A stretch of 64,000 bases of DNA from Desulfocucumis sp964643075 (GCA_964643075.1 CAZXQO010000024.1:1-64000), one strand, 5' to 3'; positions 53,138 through 61,742 are shown, counted from the stretch's first letter. The notes: generated by a model from the sequence alone, not told the origin. Made by a program: numbers and translations.

Positions 53138-53962
53138 TTATATTTTGGTCTTAAAGCCATGTTTGGCAAAAACAGCCGGTCCCTCTGTTTTGATAAATTC
53201 AAGGAAATTTTTGGCCTGTTCCGGCTGAGCTGAGAATGTAAGCATGGTGCAGGGGATTTCCTCCGCCATGTTTACCGCTGGGTCTATTTCAATTACATCC
53301 AGTTTGTCCATGTTTTTATGTACGCTGCTGAGCTCGGTGATGCCGGCGTTTCCCTGCCCCATCATGAGCATTTCGGCAACTTTCATAGGTGTTTCAACGT
53401 AGGTCAAAATATTTTTTTCCACCTGTTTGGTGATGTCCAGCTTGGTGAATATTTTAAATGCTGTTTTGCCCATGGCGGTGGCTTCTTTATCCGGCATGAT
53501 TATTTTTACACCCGGCTTGGCCAGATCCTGAATCTTGGTGATGTGGGCCGGGTTGTTCTTCGGTGTTATTATTGCCGGGGTATGGTAGGCTATGGGCCCC
53601 ACCATTTCGCCCAACTGGCCGGCCTCTTTGGCCTTTTGCACGTAGGGCATGCTCCCGGGCATGAATATGTCACCTTTCTTCGCGGTTTCCATCTGGTTAA
53701 GTAATGCCCCGGAGTTGTTAAAGGATATTTCCACTTTAACGCCGGTTTTTTGTTCGTATAGCTGCGCGATTTCGCTGAAGGGTTCTTTCAGGCCGGCCCC
53801 TACGTAAGCGAATAACTGTGTTTTTTCAGCAGCCGGTTTATTTGACTGGTCTTTTGTTCCTTCCTGCGCTGTCTGGGAGGCTTTGCTGCACCCTGCCAGC
53901 AGCGAAATTACAAAAGAAATTATAAGCAATGTTTTCATGTTTTTAACTGTTCTATCAGACAA
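53138..53962 (-). CDS. ModA-like oxyanion-binding lipoprotein
   Basis: A substrate-binding protein of about 274 residues. The signal peptide ends with lipobox LLAGC; the mature part opens LFAYVGAGLKEPFSEIA and has FNNSGALLNQMETAKKGDIFMPGS and KPGVKIIMPDK, characteristic of molybdate-binding ModA relatives. I chose TTG 53962, nine bases after GGGAG; ATG 53971 sits directly against that site and ATG 53938 has none. It is the first gene of its operon (binding protein, permease, ATPase). The ligand may be molybdate or tungstate. Confidence 0.85.
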   Translation of the reverse strand: MSDRTVKNMKTLLIISFVISLLAGCSKASQTAQEGTKDQSNKPAAEKTQLFAYVGAGLKEPFSEIAQLYEQKTGVKVEISFNNSGALLNQMETAKKGDIFMPGSMPYVQKAKEAGQLGEMVGPIAYHTPAIITPKNNPAHITKIQDLAKPGVKIIMPDKEATAMGKTAFKIFTKLDITKQVEKNILTYVETPMKVAEMLMMGQGNAGITELSSVHKNMDKLDVIEIDPAVNMAEEIPCTMLTFSAQPEQAKNFLEFIKTEGPAVFAKHGFKTKI

Positions 53963-54142
53963 AATAGTCATCTCCCGTACAGTATTTTAAGACAGACCCC
54001 CATGCGGTGATAAAGTTCATGTGTTCATTAAAAATATGCAAAGAATTAGCTTGTGCGATTTAATGGTCACTCTAGCAATGCGGCAGCGGTGATAAAATCT
54101 GCTAATAACAGTATGTTTTATTCATCTGGAAGGAGTGTTCTG

Positions 54143-54814
54143 TCAACAGGATATTGTTTGCAGTGCCATGTCCCTGGAGCAGCCCTTTTCCAGGGATATT
54201 ATTCTGTCGCCCAGGAATTCTGCGTCCTCCTCGTCGTGGGTGACCAGCACAAATGGTATCCGCCACTGCCGGTGCAGCTTTTTTATCTCTTGCCTCAGGG
54301 TATCCTTTATATTTTTGTCCAGTGCGCTGAAGGGTTCATCCAGTAACAGCAATTGGGGCTGAACGGCCAGTGCCCTAACCAGGGCTACTCGCTGTTTCTC
54401 CCCGCCGGAGAGCTGGCGGGGATATCGGTCTTTCAGGTGTCCCACGCCGAATGAGTCCAGCAATTCCAGGGGGGCCTTCGCAGGGAGGCTGCTGTTGCCG
54501 GTCTGTTTGCATTTCAGGCCGTACATTATGTTTTTCTGTACGGTAAGGTGGGGGAAAAGGGCATAGTCCTGAAAAAGGTAGCCCACGTTTCTGAACCTCG
54601 TGTTTACGTTAATCCTGTCCTCCGAAGAGTACAGAACGGTGTCGTCCAGTTTGATTAATCCCCCGGTGGGATTGGACAGGCCGGCCAGGCAGTGCAGAAT
54701 AGTGGTCTTGCCGGCTCCGGAGGGACCCCAGAGCACCAGTATTTCGGTGTCGAGGCCAATCTGTATATCCAGGTTAAAGTGCCATAATTTTTTAGTAAAT
54801 TTTGCTTCCAACAT
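54143..54814 (-). CDS. modC: Molybdate ABC ATPase ModC (short form)
   Basis: A 223-residue ATPase with Walker A WGPSGAGKTTILHCL, Q-loop FQDYALFPHL, signature LSGGEKQRVAL and Walker B LLLLDEPFSALD. It lacks the C-terminal TOBE domain of longer ModC proteins, so regulation must differ or involve Mop. It is 15 bases downstream of modB. A GGTGA site precedes ATG 54814. Confidence 0.88.
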   Translation of the reverse strand: MLEAKFTKKLWHFNLDIQIGLDTEILVLWGPSGAGKTTILHCLAGLSNPTGGLIKLDDTVLYSSEDRINVNTRFRNVGYLFQDYALFPHLTVQKNIMYGLKCKQTGNSSLPAKAPLELLDSFGVGHLKDRYPRQLSGGEKQRVALVRALAVQPQLLLLDEPFSALDKNIKDTLRQEIKKLHRQWRIPFVLVTHDEEDAEFLGDRIISLEKGCSRDMALQTISC

Positions 54815-54829
54815 AAAATCACCGGCTTT

Positions 54830-55501
54830 TTAATAGTTTTGGCGTTTGGCCCACCTGTTGACCCAGAAAATAACCAGAAAACTGAACACTGTGATAATCG
54901 CTACCAGAGTTCTGGCCGTAACGTTGTCTCCTGCGTCCACCGCGAAGTATATTGCCAGCGGCACGGTTTGGGTTTGGCCTGGGATATTCCCTGCCACCAT
55001 CAGGGTTGCTCCAAATTCACCCAGCGCCCTGGCAAAGGACAGCACCAGTCCCGCAATGATGCCCGGCCAGGCCAGGGGCAGGGTGATGGTGAAAAATATT
55101 CTTATTTCGCCGGCGCCAAGGGTTCGGGCAGCTTTCTCATAATTGATGTCTACGCTTTTAAAAGCCGCCTTGGCGCTCTGGTACATCAAGGGGAAGGATA
55201 CCACCATAGAGGCCAGCGCCGCTGCCCACCAGGTGAATATTACGGATATTCCAATGTCTGAAAAAATTTTACCCAATGGGCCATTTTTGCCTATTATCAC
55301 CAGCAGACCGTAGCCGATTACTGAAGGCGGCAAGACCAGTGGCAGTGTGATGGCCGACTCCAGCACATCCTTGCCGTGGAATTCCCGGCGGGCCAGGAGC
55401 CTGGCCACCGGGAGTCCGAAGACCGTGACGGCAATCAATGATATAAAAGCCACCCGTAACGAAAGCAGTACCGGAAACCAGTCGTTTATATGAAAATACA
55501 T
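54830..55501 (-). CDS. modB: Molybdate ABC permease ModB
   Basis: A 223-residue permease with about five to six helices, an ESAITLPLVLPPSVIGYGLL motif near 50, and the EAA loop KAARTLGAGEIRIFFTITLPLAWPGIIAG near 140 (partly quoted). SFARALGEFGATLMVAGNIPG is the ModB signature. It starts ATG 55501 and lies 11 bases after modA, so modABC form one operon. Confidence 0.9.
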   Translation of the reverse strand: MYFHINDWFPVLLSLRVAFISLIAVTVFGLPVARLLARREFHGKDVLESAITLPLVLPPSVIGYGLLVIIGKNGPLGKIFSDIGISVIFTWWAAALASMVVSFPLMYQSAKAAFKSVDINYEKAARTLGAGEIRIFFTITLPLAWPGIIAGLVLSFARALGEFGATLMVAGNIPGQTQTVPLAIYFAVDAGDNVTARTLVAIITVFSFLVIFWVNRWAKRQNY

Positions 55502-55512
55502 GGTTGTTAATA

Positions 55513-56292
55513 CTACTTCTTTGGTATAAAGCCGTACTTTTGAAATACTTTGGCTGCTGCGTCGCTTTGCAGGAAGGCGGCAAAATCCTCGGTTTCCTTC
55601 TGGTGTTTGGTGCTTTTGATAAGGGCCATTGGATATACGATGGGTTTATACGAATCGGTTGGGGCGGCAGCAACTATTTTGATATTTTTCCCGACCATGG
55701 CGTCGGACTTGTACACCATTCCGGCGTCCACATTGCCTGTTTCGACGTATTGAAGCACCTGGCGCACATTATTGGCCATAACCAGTTTTTGGGGCTGTAT
55801 TTTATCCCATAGTTTTAAGTTTTGCAAAACTTCTTTGGCGTATTTTCCCGCCGGTACCGTTTCCGGGGTGCCGATGCTTATTTTTTTCACGTCAGAGCTG
55901 GTTAAGTCGTCAAATCCCGTTAGTTTGCTGTCTTTTCCGGCTATCAACTCCATTTCATTGCTCAGAAGATTTACCCGGGAAGTGTCTATAATCAGTCCTT
56001 TATCCGCCAGGGCATCCATTTGTTTTGTTCCGGCGGAAATAAACAAATCTGCTGGAGCTCCTTCTTCAATCTGTTTTTGCAGGGAGCCGGAAGAGGCGAA
56101 ATTATAGTTTATTTCTACTCCGGGTTGTTGGTTCTGGTATATATCCTTTAACTTTACAGCCGCGTCCTGGAGACTTGCCGCTGCGGATATGGTCAGCTTG
56201 ACCTGTTCCGTTTTTGTCCCGCTGCTTCCGCAGCCGGCTATGACGGTAATAATGAATAGCATTATTCCTGCAATGGTGAATATTTTTTTCAT
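55513..56292 (-). CDS. modA: Molybdate-binding lipoprotein ModA
   Basis: An extracytoplasmic molybdate/tungstate receptor of 259 residues. A signal peptide ends with lipobox VIAGCG. The ModA core shows LTISAAASLQDAAVKL, NFASSGSLQKQIEEGAPADLFISAG, GTPETVPAGKYAKEVL and a QYVETGNVDAGMVYKSDA loop near 200, the usual oxyanion-binding residues. ATG 56292 follows GAGGAGGCTGAG. It heads modABC, with a small membrane-protein gene 34 bases upstream and a divergent HTH/binding-domain regulator beyond that. Confidence 0.92.
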   Translation of the reverse strand: MKKIFTIAGIMLFIITVIAGCGSSGTKTEQVKLTISAAASLQDAAVKLKDIYQNQQPGVEINYNFASSGSLQKQIEEGAPADLFISAGTKQMDALADKGLIIDTSRVNLLSNEMELIAGKDSKLTGFDDLTSSDVKKISIGTPETVPAGKYAKEVLQNLKLWDKIQPQKLVMANNVRQVLQYVETGNVDAGMVYKSDAMVGKNIKIVAAAPTDSYKPIVYPMALIKSTKHQKETEDFAAFLQSDAAAKVFQKYGFIPKK

Positions 56293-56326
56293 AACTCAGC
56301 CTCCTCGTATAAGCCGGAAAATTTGT

Positions 56327-56494
56327 TCATAACAAAGCTTTTTCAAAATCGGAATTAATTTTTTCTGATTGCGGGTCACTGCTGCTGCCTTTTGGGTAAG
56401 GCAGCTTTCCCAGTAAGAAATACAATGTGAAGGACACTATGACAAGGGCAATAATGTTCATCAAAGCGCCGCTGATCAAAGTAAAAATGTTCAC
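56327..56494 (-). CDS. Small single-span membrane protein before modA
   Basis: A 55-codon frame too short for standard gene lists. It encodes a hydrophobic helix (LMNIIALVIVSFTLYFLLGKLPY) followed by a charged, Ser-rich tail. AGAGGAGG sits immediately upstream: GTG 56494 is only one base away, whereas ATT 56488 (as a rare start) would be seven bases away. Directly upstream of modABC on the same strand, it may be a small accessory subunit of the importer. The function is unknown. Confidence 0.6.
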   Translation of the reverse strand: MNIFTLISGALMNIIALVIVSFTLYFLLGKLPYPKGSSSDPQSEKINSDFEKALL

Positions 56495-56680
56495 ACCTCC
56501 TCTGTTGCAGCTTATACTATAAATGCCCGGACTTATGGAATTGAAGTCAGGGCATCGTTGACCGGTTTATTTAATTGTGGACATTAAATAGACGTGATTA
56601 AAGCGGGACAACTGATTAAACTGTTTTTTCCTGTTTATTATCTCCGTCCAGGCTCTCTTCATTGAGACTACATAATGGAA

Positions 56681-56720
56681 CATGACATAACGTAACATAA
56701 CATGACAAAACGTAACTATG
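56681..56720. promoter_or_regulatory. Tandem 20-bp direct repeats, probable regulator operator
   Basis: CATGACATAACGTAACATAA (56681-56700) is followed at once by CATGACAAAACGTAACTATG (56701-56720); 15 of 20 bases match and the CATGACA-AACGTAAC core is shared. They lie between the divergent modA-side genes and the regulator gene, where an operator would be expected. Confidence 0.65.
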
Positions 56721-56775
56721 CTAATTATATTAAATTATGTTAAAATTAATGTCAATATATTTCGGAGGGAATTTT

Positions 56776-57741
56776 GTGAAAGAAGATATTTCCCTGACCC
56801 CTGAAGAAGTGGCAGGCATTTTAAAAATCGCCAAAAATACTGTTTACGAATTAATCAAGCGGGGTGAACTTCCCGCTTACCGGGTGGGCAGAAAAATTCG
56901 CATTGATCTTGGAGATGTGGAGGCCTATAAAAAACAGGGCAAAAAATATGAAATTCCCATCGAGGAAGCCGGATCGTGCAGGAATCTTCCTCTGCAAGGG
57001 AAGCCGTCGCCGGCAGGGGAGACCTTGCGCCATACCGGGGAACTGGTAATCTGCGGGCAGGATGTTTTGCTGGACATACTTACCCGCCACCTGGACCGTC
57101 ATCCCCGGGGGACCCACGCCTTCCGCCACCATGTGGGCAGTTTCGCCGGGCTGCAGGCCCTGTACCAGGGCAAGGCACAGCTGGCGGCAATCCACCTTTG
57201 GGACGGGGATGCGGGAAAATACAATATACCCTATGTACGCCACATGCTGCCCGGCGTACCCACGGTCATTATCCACCTGGCCTGCCGGATGCAGGGTTTC
57301 TACGTGGCGGGAGGCAATCCCAAAAATATAAAGGTCTGGCGTGATCTGATCCGGCCGGACGTGCGTATCATAAACCGGGAAAAGGGCTGCGGCACCCGGG
57401 TTTTGCTTGATGAGCACCTGCGCCTGCAGGGATTGGACAGGAGATTAATCAACGGCTATGAGATGGAGGAATATTCCCATTTGGGTGTTGCCAGCGCCGT
57501 GGCCAGGGGGGAGGCCGATGTGGGCCTGGGCAGCGAGAAGGCTTCCATGCAGGTCCGGGGTATTGAGTTTATTCCATTGCAGAAAGAACGGTATGAACTG
57601 GTCATAAAACAGGAAGATCTGGACAGGCCGGAATTCCGGGCTGTCATTGAAATACTGCAGTCTGATGATTTTAAAGCTGAACTCCGGGGACTGGGGGATT
57701 ATGATTTGTCCGAGACAGGGAGGATTGTGGCCGAGATCTAG
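56776..57741 (+). CDS. HTH plus substrate-binding-domain regulator of Mo/W genes
   Basis: The N-terminal excisionase-type helix-turn-helix (about 5-55: LTPEEVAGILKIAKNTVYELIKRG, quoted in part) is followed by a 200-residue periplasmic-binding-protein-like domain (GSFAGLQALYQGKAQLAAIHLWDGDAG; REKGCGTRVLLD; GVASAVARGEADVGLG). This architecture occurs in repressors that sense molybdate, tungstate or molybdopterin. GTG 56776 has GGAGGG seven bases upstream. It is divergent from modABC across the repeats at 56681-56720, so it most likely binds them. Ligand not proven. Confidence 0.87.
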   Translation: MKEDISLTPEEVAGILKIAKNTVYELIKRGELPAYRVGRKIRIDLGDVEAYKKQGKKYEIPIEEAGSCRNLPLQGKPSPAGETLRHTGELVICGQDVLLDILTRHLDRHPRGTHAFRHHVGSFAGLQALYQGKAQLAAIHLWDGDAGKYNIPYVRHMLPGVPTVIIHLACRMQGFYVAGGNPKNIKVWRDLIRPDVRIINREKGCGTRVLLDEHLRLQGLDRRLINGYEMEEYSHLGVASAVARGEADVGLGSEKASMQVRGIEFIPLQKERYELVIKQEDLDRPEFRAVIEILQSDDFKAELRGLGDYDLSETGRIVAEI

Positions 57742-57752
57742 CCATAGTCGAT

Positions 57753-58604
57753 TCAAAGCACAGGTATATATAGTTCCCCGGTTTCCAGGGAATCCTTATT
57801 ACGTAATATAAAACAATCAAAACCGACATTATTGGGAGTGAATTTAAGTCCGGATACACTGAGCCATTTTTTAAAATCTTTAGCTACCGTAGGAAATATT
57901 AATAACATAAACCCCGAGTACTTGAATATAGCGTACTTGGATCCGGGGATAGTCCTCTCTATTAACCCCGACCGGTCTCCTGAATGCTCCTCTGCGTCTA
58001 TACCGTAGAAAACAAAGATTTTGGACGGGTCGCTGCCGTTACTGCTGATGATGCCAAAAAACCGCCCGGCACTGCCCTGGTAGATATATTCCTCCATAAA
58101 ATGGAGGATCTTGCCTAGCAGATCTTCCATTTCGCATGAGCACTCCGTATTGACGGAGGCTTCCTTCCCCAACAGTTTTATTTCTTTAATCTCCCGGCAG
58201 CAGTGATCAACGACAAGAGTATTATTTTTATTTCTGAAGTCCCGCTCAATGATATCAATCCTTTCCGTTAATGGAACAGAAATTTTTTCTTTCCTGTAGC
58301 GGCTTGGTGTAATGTTGAACATTTTTTGAAAGTCCCGGGTGAACTGTTCATGGGAATTAAAACCATACTGGAAGGCAATGTCCATCACATTGCAGTCCGT
58401 ATATTTCAAGGCAACGGCAGCCTCGGAAAGCTTTCGCCCCAGAACATATGATTTCACGGTCTGATCGGTGACCGCCCGGAAGAGGCGATAGAAATGCGTG
58501 GGAGAAATGTGATGCCGGAACGCCAGTTCCTCCAGGGATAGCTTCCGGTGCAAATTGGACTCGATATATTGTAATGTGTCATTGACTATTTCAATATAAT
58601 TCAT
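57753..58604 (-). CDS. AraC-family regulator with GyrI-like effector domain
   Basis: An N-terminal AraC DNA-binding domain (about 5-105: LSLEELAFRHHISPTHFYRLF, then DIAFQYGFNSHEQFTRDFQKMFNITPSRYR) is followed by a GyrI/BmrR-type effector-binding domain of about 150 residues (KYAIFKYSG near the end). Such proteins sense small hydrophobic molecules. ATG 58604 follows GAGGG. It converges on the Mo/W regulator with 11 bases between stops. The target genes are unknown. Confidence 0.87.
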   Translation of the reverse strand: MNYIEIVNDTLQYIESNLHRKLSLEELAFRHHISPTHFYRLFRAVTDQTVKSYVLGRKLSEAAVALKYTDCNVMDIAFQYGFNSHEQFTRDFQKMFNITPSRYRKEKISVPLTERIDIIERDFRNKNNTLVVDHCCREIKEIKLLGKEASVNTECSCEMEDLLGKILHFMEEYIYQGSAGRFFGIISSNGSDPSKIFVFYGIDAEEHSGDRSGLIERTIPGSKYAIFKYSGFMLLIFPTVAKDFKKWLSVSGLKFTPNNVGFDCFILRNKDSLETGELYIPVL

Positions 58605-58815
58605 GAATTCCCTCACCAGATAACGAGGCAGAGCTTTATGTTGTATCTATATATTACCAAGTAGAGCTGATAATTCCTGCTGTTTATTTAAAAATATTTG
58701 CATATTTCAAAAAAATACAACAAATAACGAAAAACAAACCAAGCAAAAAGTTAACCAAACCGGCTCATGAAGAGCCGAAACTGGTCGGCTGCGTTTTAAT
58801 AAGGGGGCATTCCGA

Positions 58816-59223
58816 ATGAATAGTTTCGATAAAGCGATTATGATGTTAAAGGATGGTGGTTTCTCATGCAGCCAAGCTGTCGTTGCTACCCTGGGCGAAC
58901 AAGTTGGTGTTGAACGTAAACAAGCCCTAAGATTGGCTGCCGGATTTGGTGGAGGTATAGCTTTACAAGGTGATATTTGCGGAATTGTTAGTGGGGCTAT
59001 TATGGCAATTGGATTAAAATATGGTAATGATGAGACTTCTAAAGATGGTCGCAAAAAAGTCTTTTTTCTTGCTCAACAATTAATTGAAAGAATAAAAGCT
59101 AAACATGGTTGTTATGCACCTTTTATCGCCCTCATTACTACTCCTTATGTACCGACAAAAACCACATTGTTCCCTGCTTTTTGTTGTCATAATATAATTT
59201 CCATCATGATTGATATACTTTAG
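58816..59223 (+). pseudogene. C_GCAxxG_C_C-type redox protein, 3' end replaced
   Basis: The first 100 residues match the C_GCAxxG_C_C family (FSCSQAVVATLGEQVG; AAGFGGGIALQGDICGIVSGAIMAIGLKYG, quoted in part), with the conserved CSQ and CG cysteines. Normally the chain continues through more cysteines to about 140-150 residues. After RIKAKHG near residue 100 the frame enters the reverse complement of a different gene fragment and ends in unrelated sequence. It is probably inactive through a deletion. Confidence 0.7.
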
Positions 59224-59307
59224 CCATATACTCTCAAGATTTGAAATACTATCTAAAACAGGTTGCAATATATTTAAAGTAAATGATATTAAACTTTTTG
59301 TTGCCAT
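59080..59307 (-). pseudogene. N-terminal fragment of a PocR-type sensor protein
   Basis: ATG 59307 with GAGGTT upstream opens a frame with NILQPVLDSISNLESIWL and the PocR-domain Cys motif CGFCRYIRSSNEGDKRC. PocR domains bind hydrocarbon or one-carbon ligands in AraC or histidine-kinase sensors. The frame then runs into the end of the C_GCAxxG gene and loses homology, so only about 60 residues of the sensor remain. Confidence 0.6.
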
Positions 59308-59538
59308 AATTAACCTCGTTAGAATTTTTTTTGGCATCTATCTAGTAAGGCAAAACTGTAGCACGGATAATTAACAATATTAATTCTTTGGTAATAATGA
59401 ATCACCTGCTAGTGAAAAAGTATATTTACGTTTCAGGGATCCGGGCTCTAACCAGGGACTGCAGGGGAATACATACTAAACTAAGAAGTCTAATATATTT
59501 AGGGTAGTTAAGTTAATTTTAATTAGTAATATATTTTC

Positions 59539-59568
59539 TTGACGGCACATGATTTAATGCTATATACT
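59539..59568 (+). promoter_or_regulatory. Promoter of the T-box leader
   Basis: TTGACG (59539-59544) and TATACT (59563-59568) are 18 bases apart, about ten bases before the T-box leader begins. Confidence 0.65.
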
Positions 59569-59574
59569 TTTGTG

Positions 59575-59880
59575 AATAATAAAGGCAGTGATGGGGACCA
59601 ATTAGCCTTTGTGATGGCCTCAGAGAGCCGGGGCAGCTGAAAACCGGTGCCAGCTACAGGTGAAATATCACTCCAGAGCCGTAAGCTGAAAGGGACAATG
59701 GAAGAATATCCTATTAAGCCGTGCCGGGTTAGTCTACCCGTTATCAAAGCTGTGTCTTGATTGAGATACTCAAGAGGCTTTTCGCCGTTTGGCGGAAGCA
59801 ATCAGGGTGGTACCGCGTGAGTAACCTCTCGTCCTTGGCAGTAATATTAGACTGCTGGGCGGGAGGTTAATTTTATTATG
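59575..59880 (+). ncRNA. T-box leader RNA
   Basis: The T-box sequence AGGGTGGTACCGCG is at 59804-59817. Upstream are Stem I elements (GAGAGCCGG and GGTGCC distal loop, AGTGA/TCACT proximal helix). Downstream, AACCTCTCGTCC (59823-59834) pairs with GGGCGGGAGGTT (59857-59868) to make the terminator. Uncharged tRNA would stabilise the antiterminator. The specifier codon lies in the stretch TGAAATATCACT; ATC (Ile) or AAT (Asn) are possible readings, and I cannot decide between them. The next coding sequence is a probable ilvD remnant. Confidence 0.88.
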
Positions 59881-59923
59881 ATACACATTTTATTCGGGTT
59901 ATAAAACCGGACCAGGTGCATAA

Positions 59924-60097
59924 AAAGGGGAAATTAAACCCGTTCCGGTTCGCGATAAGGGGCTGGAGCAGGCGCAGAAATCCGGCAAATGGGTTTATAG
60001 GGGTGATAAAATGCGAAGCCATGTTATTGCAATTTGTTGCGAGGGGAGTAGGGGAGGCCCCGGCATGAGTGAGCTGGCTATTTCTAAAGCGGGATAA
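59924..60097 (+). pseudogene. Probable ilvD (dihydroxy-acid dehydratase) remnant
   Basis: An open frame without a start ends at TAA 60095-60097. Its last part CEGSRGGPGMSEL after VIAI resembles the IlvD motif VIRYEGPKGGPGM near the enzyme's C-terminus. It lies just after a T-box leader, where ilv genes are commonly found. The bulk of the gene is missing. Short, so moderate confidence. Confidence 0.45.
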
Positions 60098-60143
60098 CGC
60101 TATAAAAATGGGGGATTCATAATGAGATTGGGAGGTTAAATGG

Positions 60144-61328
60144 ATGAAAACCAAAACAATTATTTTAATGCTTGGCTTTGCCGGATTTACAGTGTTGGCA
60201 GATAACTGGGTAGTTTCTCCGATACTACCGGCTATTTCTACCTACTTCGATGAGGAAATCTCCAGGGCTGGACTGCTCATAACCGCCTATATGATTCCTT
60301 TTGGGCTATTTCAGCTTATCTTCGGGCCATTGGCCGACCGCTTCGGCAAACGCCAGGTAATAAATTTAGCTATGCTTTTCTTTTCTGTTTCCGCAATTTT
60401 ATGTTCGATTGCTGGTAACATATTACAGCTTGCAATATATCGGGCGTTAACAGGGATATTTGCTGCCTCTGTAATCCCGATTTCTCTAGCCCTGATTGGT
60501 GACCTCGTTCCTTTAAGCCAACGTCAGTCGGTTATCGGGTCTTTTATGGGTATTTCCTTTCTTGGCCAGGGTCTAAGTATGGCCATTGGGGGAGTGGTAG
60601 CCTATTTTCTAAACTGGCGGGGTGTATTTGCAATTTATGCCTTGTTAGCAGTAATTCCTACGGTGATGCTTTTTACCATCGGCCGTCAAATACCTTCCCG
60701 GAAGAATCCCAATAGTAAACTGGTGGCTCCCTATGTAAAATTGTTAAGCAACTCTATCAGTTTGCGTACATATCTTGTTATATTGCTTGAGGGCATTTTT
60801 ATTATCGGCACTTTCTCCTATCTTGGGTCTTACATCTCAAAGGCATACCAGTTCAACTATCTATATATAGGATTAATAATGACTGCTTTTGGATTGATTG
60901 CTATTATCGGTGGCAGGATAAGCGGCAGACTGGCTGCTAAATGGGGACGAAAAACAGTGCTTGCCATGGGGTTGCTTTTGGCTGCTGCTGCTGACATAGT
61001 ATTCTGCACCATCGGGGGAATCCTGCCAGCTCTGGTGCTGGGGGTTGCACTGCTGGGATTTGGGTTTATACTGGCCCACTCCACCCTACTCACTATGGCC
61101 ACAGAATTTGCCGCTGAGTCCAGGGGAGCAGCTATGTCCCTTGTAGCTTTTTGCTTGATGGGCGGGGGCGGTATAGGGACAGCTATTGGCGGAAGGATTA
61201 TTGCATTATACGGTTTTTCTGTTTTTTTTGGATTTTATGCACTGGGTCTTGCAATATTGGGAGTAGCGGCAACATTATTGGTTAGGACGACAGTAAAAGA
61301 TATTAGTAAGCTAAACATTATAAATTAA
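60144..61328 (+). CDS. MFS transporter downstream of a T-box
   Basis: A 394-residue protein with about 12 hydrophobic segments. Motif A appears as FGPLADRFGKRQV near residue 62 and a second copy GRLAAKWGRKTV near 258, as in DHA1-type drug or metabolite antiporters. ATG 60144 follows GGGAGG eight bases upstream. The T-box terminator upstream means it may be expressed when a tRNA is uncharged, unless the ilvD remnant region has its own promoter. The substrate is unknown; an amino acid or analogue would fit the control. Confidence 0.88.
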   Translation: MKTKTIILMLGFAGFTVLADNWVVSPILPAISTYFDEEISRAGLLITAYMIPFGLFQLIFGPLADRFGKRQVINLAMLFFSVSAILCSIAGNILQLAIYRALTGIFAASVIPISLALIGDLVPLSQRQSVIGSFMGISFLGQGLSMAIGGVVAYFLNWRGVFAIYALLAVIPTVMLFTIGRQIPSRKNPNSKLVAPYVKLLSNSISLRTYLVILLEGIFIIGTFSYLGSYISKAYQFNYLYIGLIMTAFGLIAIIGGRISGRLAAKWGRKTVLAMGLLLAAAADIVFCTIGGILPALVLGVALLGFGFILAHSTLLTMATEFAAESRGAAMSLVAFCLMGGGGIGTAIGGRIIALYGFSVFFGFYALGLAILGVAATLLVRTTVKDISKLNIIN

Positions 61329-61485
61329 TTGAAAGAATAAAAGTATCTTTAGACAAAAACGTTTAAATAAGTGAGGGAGAGGCTGTCTCCCTCAGGCCAA
61401 CACCGCTCAGGAGAAAAGCTCAACAAGGCGTAGCTGTTTTTTTTATTTCTTGTATCTTATACTGTAGTAATAGAATCAGTGGGGG

Positions 61486-61701
61486 ATGTCCCCACCTGAT
61501 TCTATTAACAATATTTACCTGGCAAGGCAAGAACCGTCCCTACTTGCCCCTGGCTACGTTGGAGTTTCTAAACAGTTTTTAGGTAAAAAACCTAGCACAA
61601 CATACTCTCTATCAGAAACTGCAAAAACGGAATTCAAAGAATACGTCAAAATGCTGGAACGGATTCTTAGTGAAGCAAATGCTCTAAACGGCACTCGTTG
61701 A
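61486..61701 (+). pseudogene. C-terminal remnant of a winged-helix regulator
   Basis: GYVGVSKQFLGKKPSTTYSLSETAKTEF (quoted in part: GYVGVSKQFLGKKP, TTYSLSETA) matches the wing and last helix of HTH_34/MarR-like winged-helix regulators. The N-terminal DNA-recognition helices are absent and the preceding residues look random. A truncated gene. Confidence 0.6.
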
Positions 61702-61713
61702 TCATAATAATTG

Positions 61714-61742
61714 GCCCGTGTATAGCCGGGCTATACACGGGC
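61714..61742. terminator. Perfect palindromic hairpin between convergent genes
   Basis: GCCCGTGTATAGCC is mirrored by GGCTATACACGGGC around a central G. It lies between the winged-helix remnant and the convergent ThDP-enzyme gene; T tracts are weak, so it is either a bidirectional terminator or a palindromic repeat. Confidence 0.6.

Noticed and set aside
61481..61510. Another GGGGACA/TGTCCCC repeat copy near the winged-helix remnant
   Set aside because: Only GGGGGATGTCCCC is present, a short self-complementary stretch without the CCTTCT/AAGGAA ends of the other copies.
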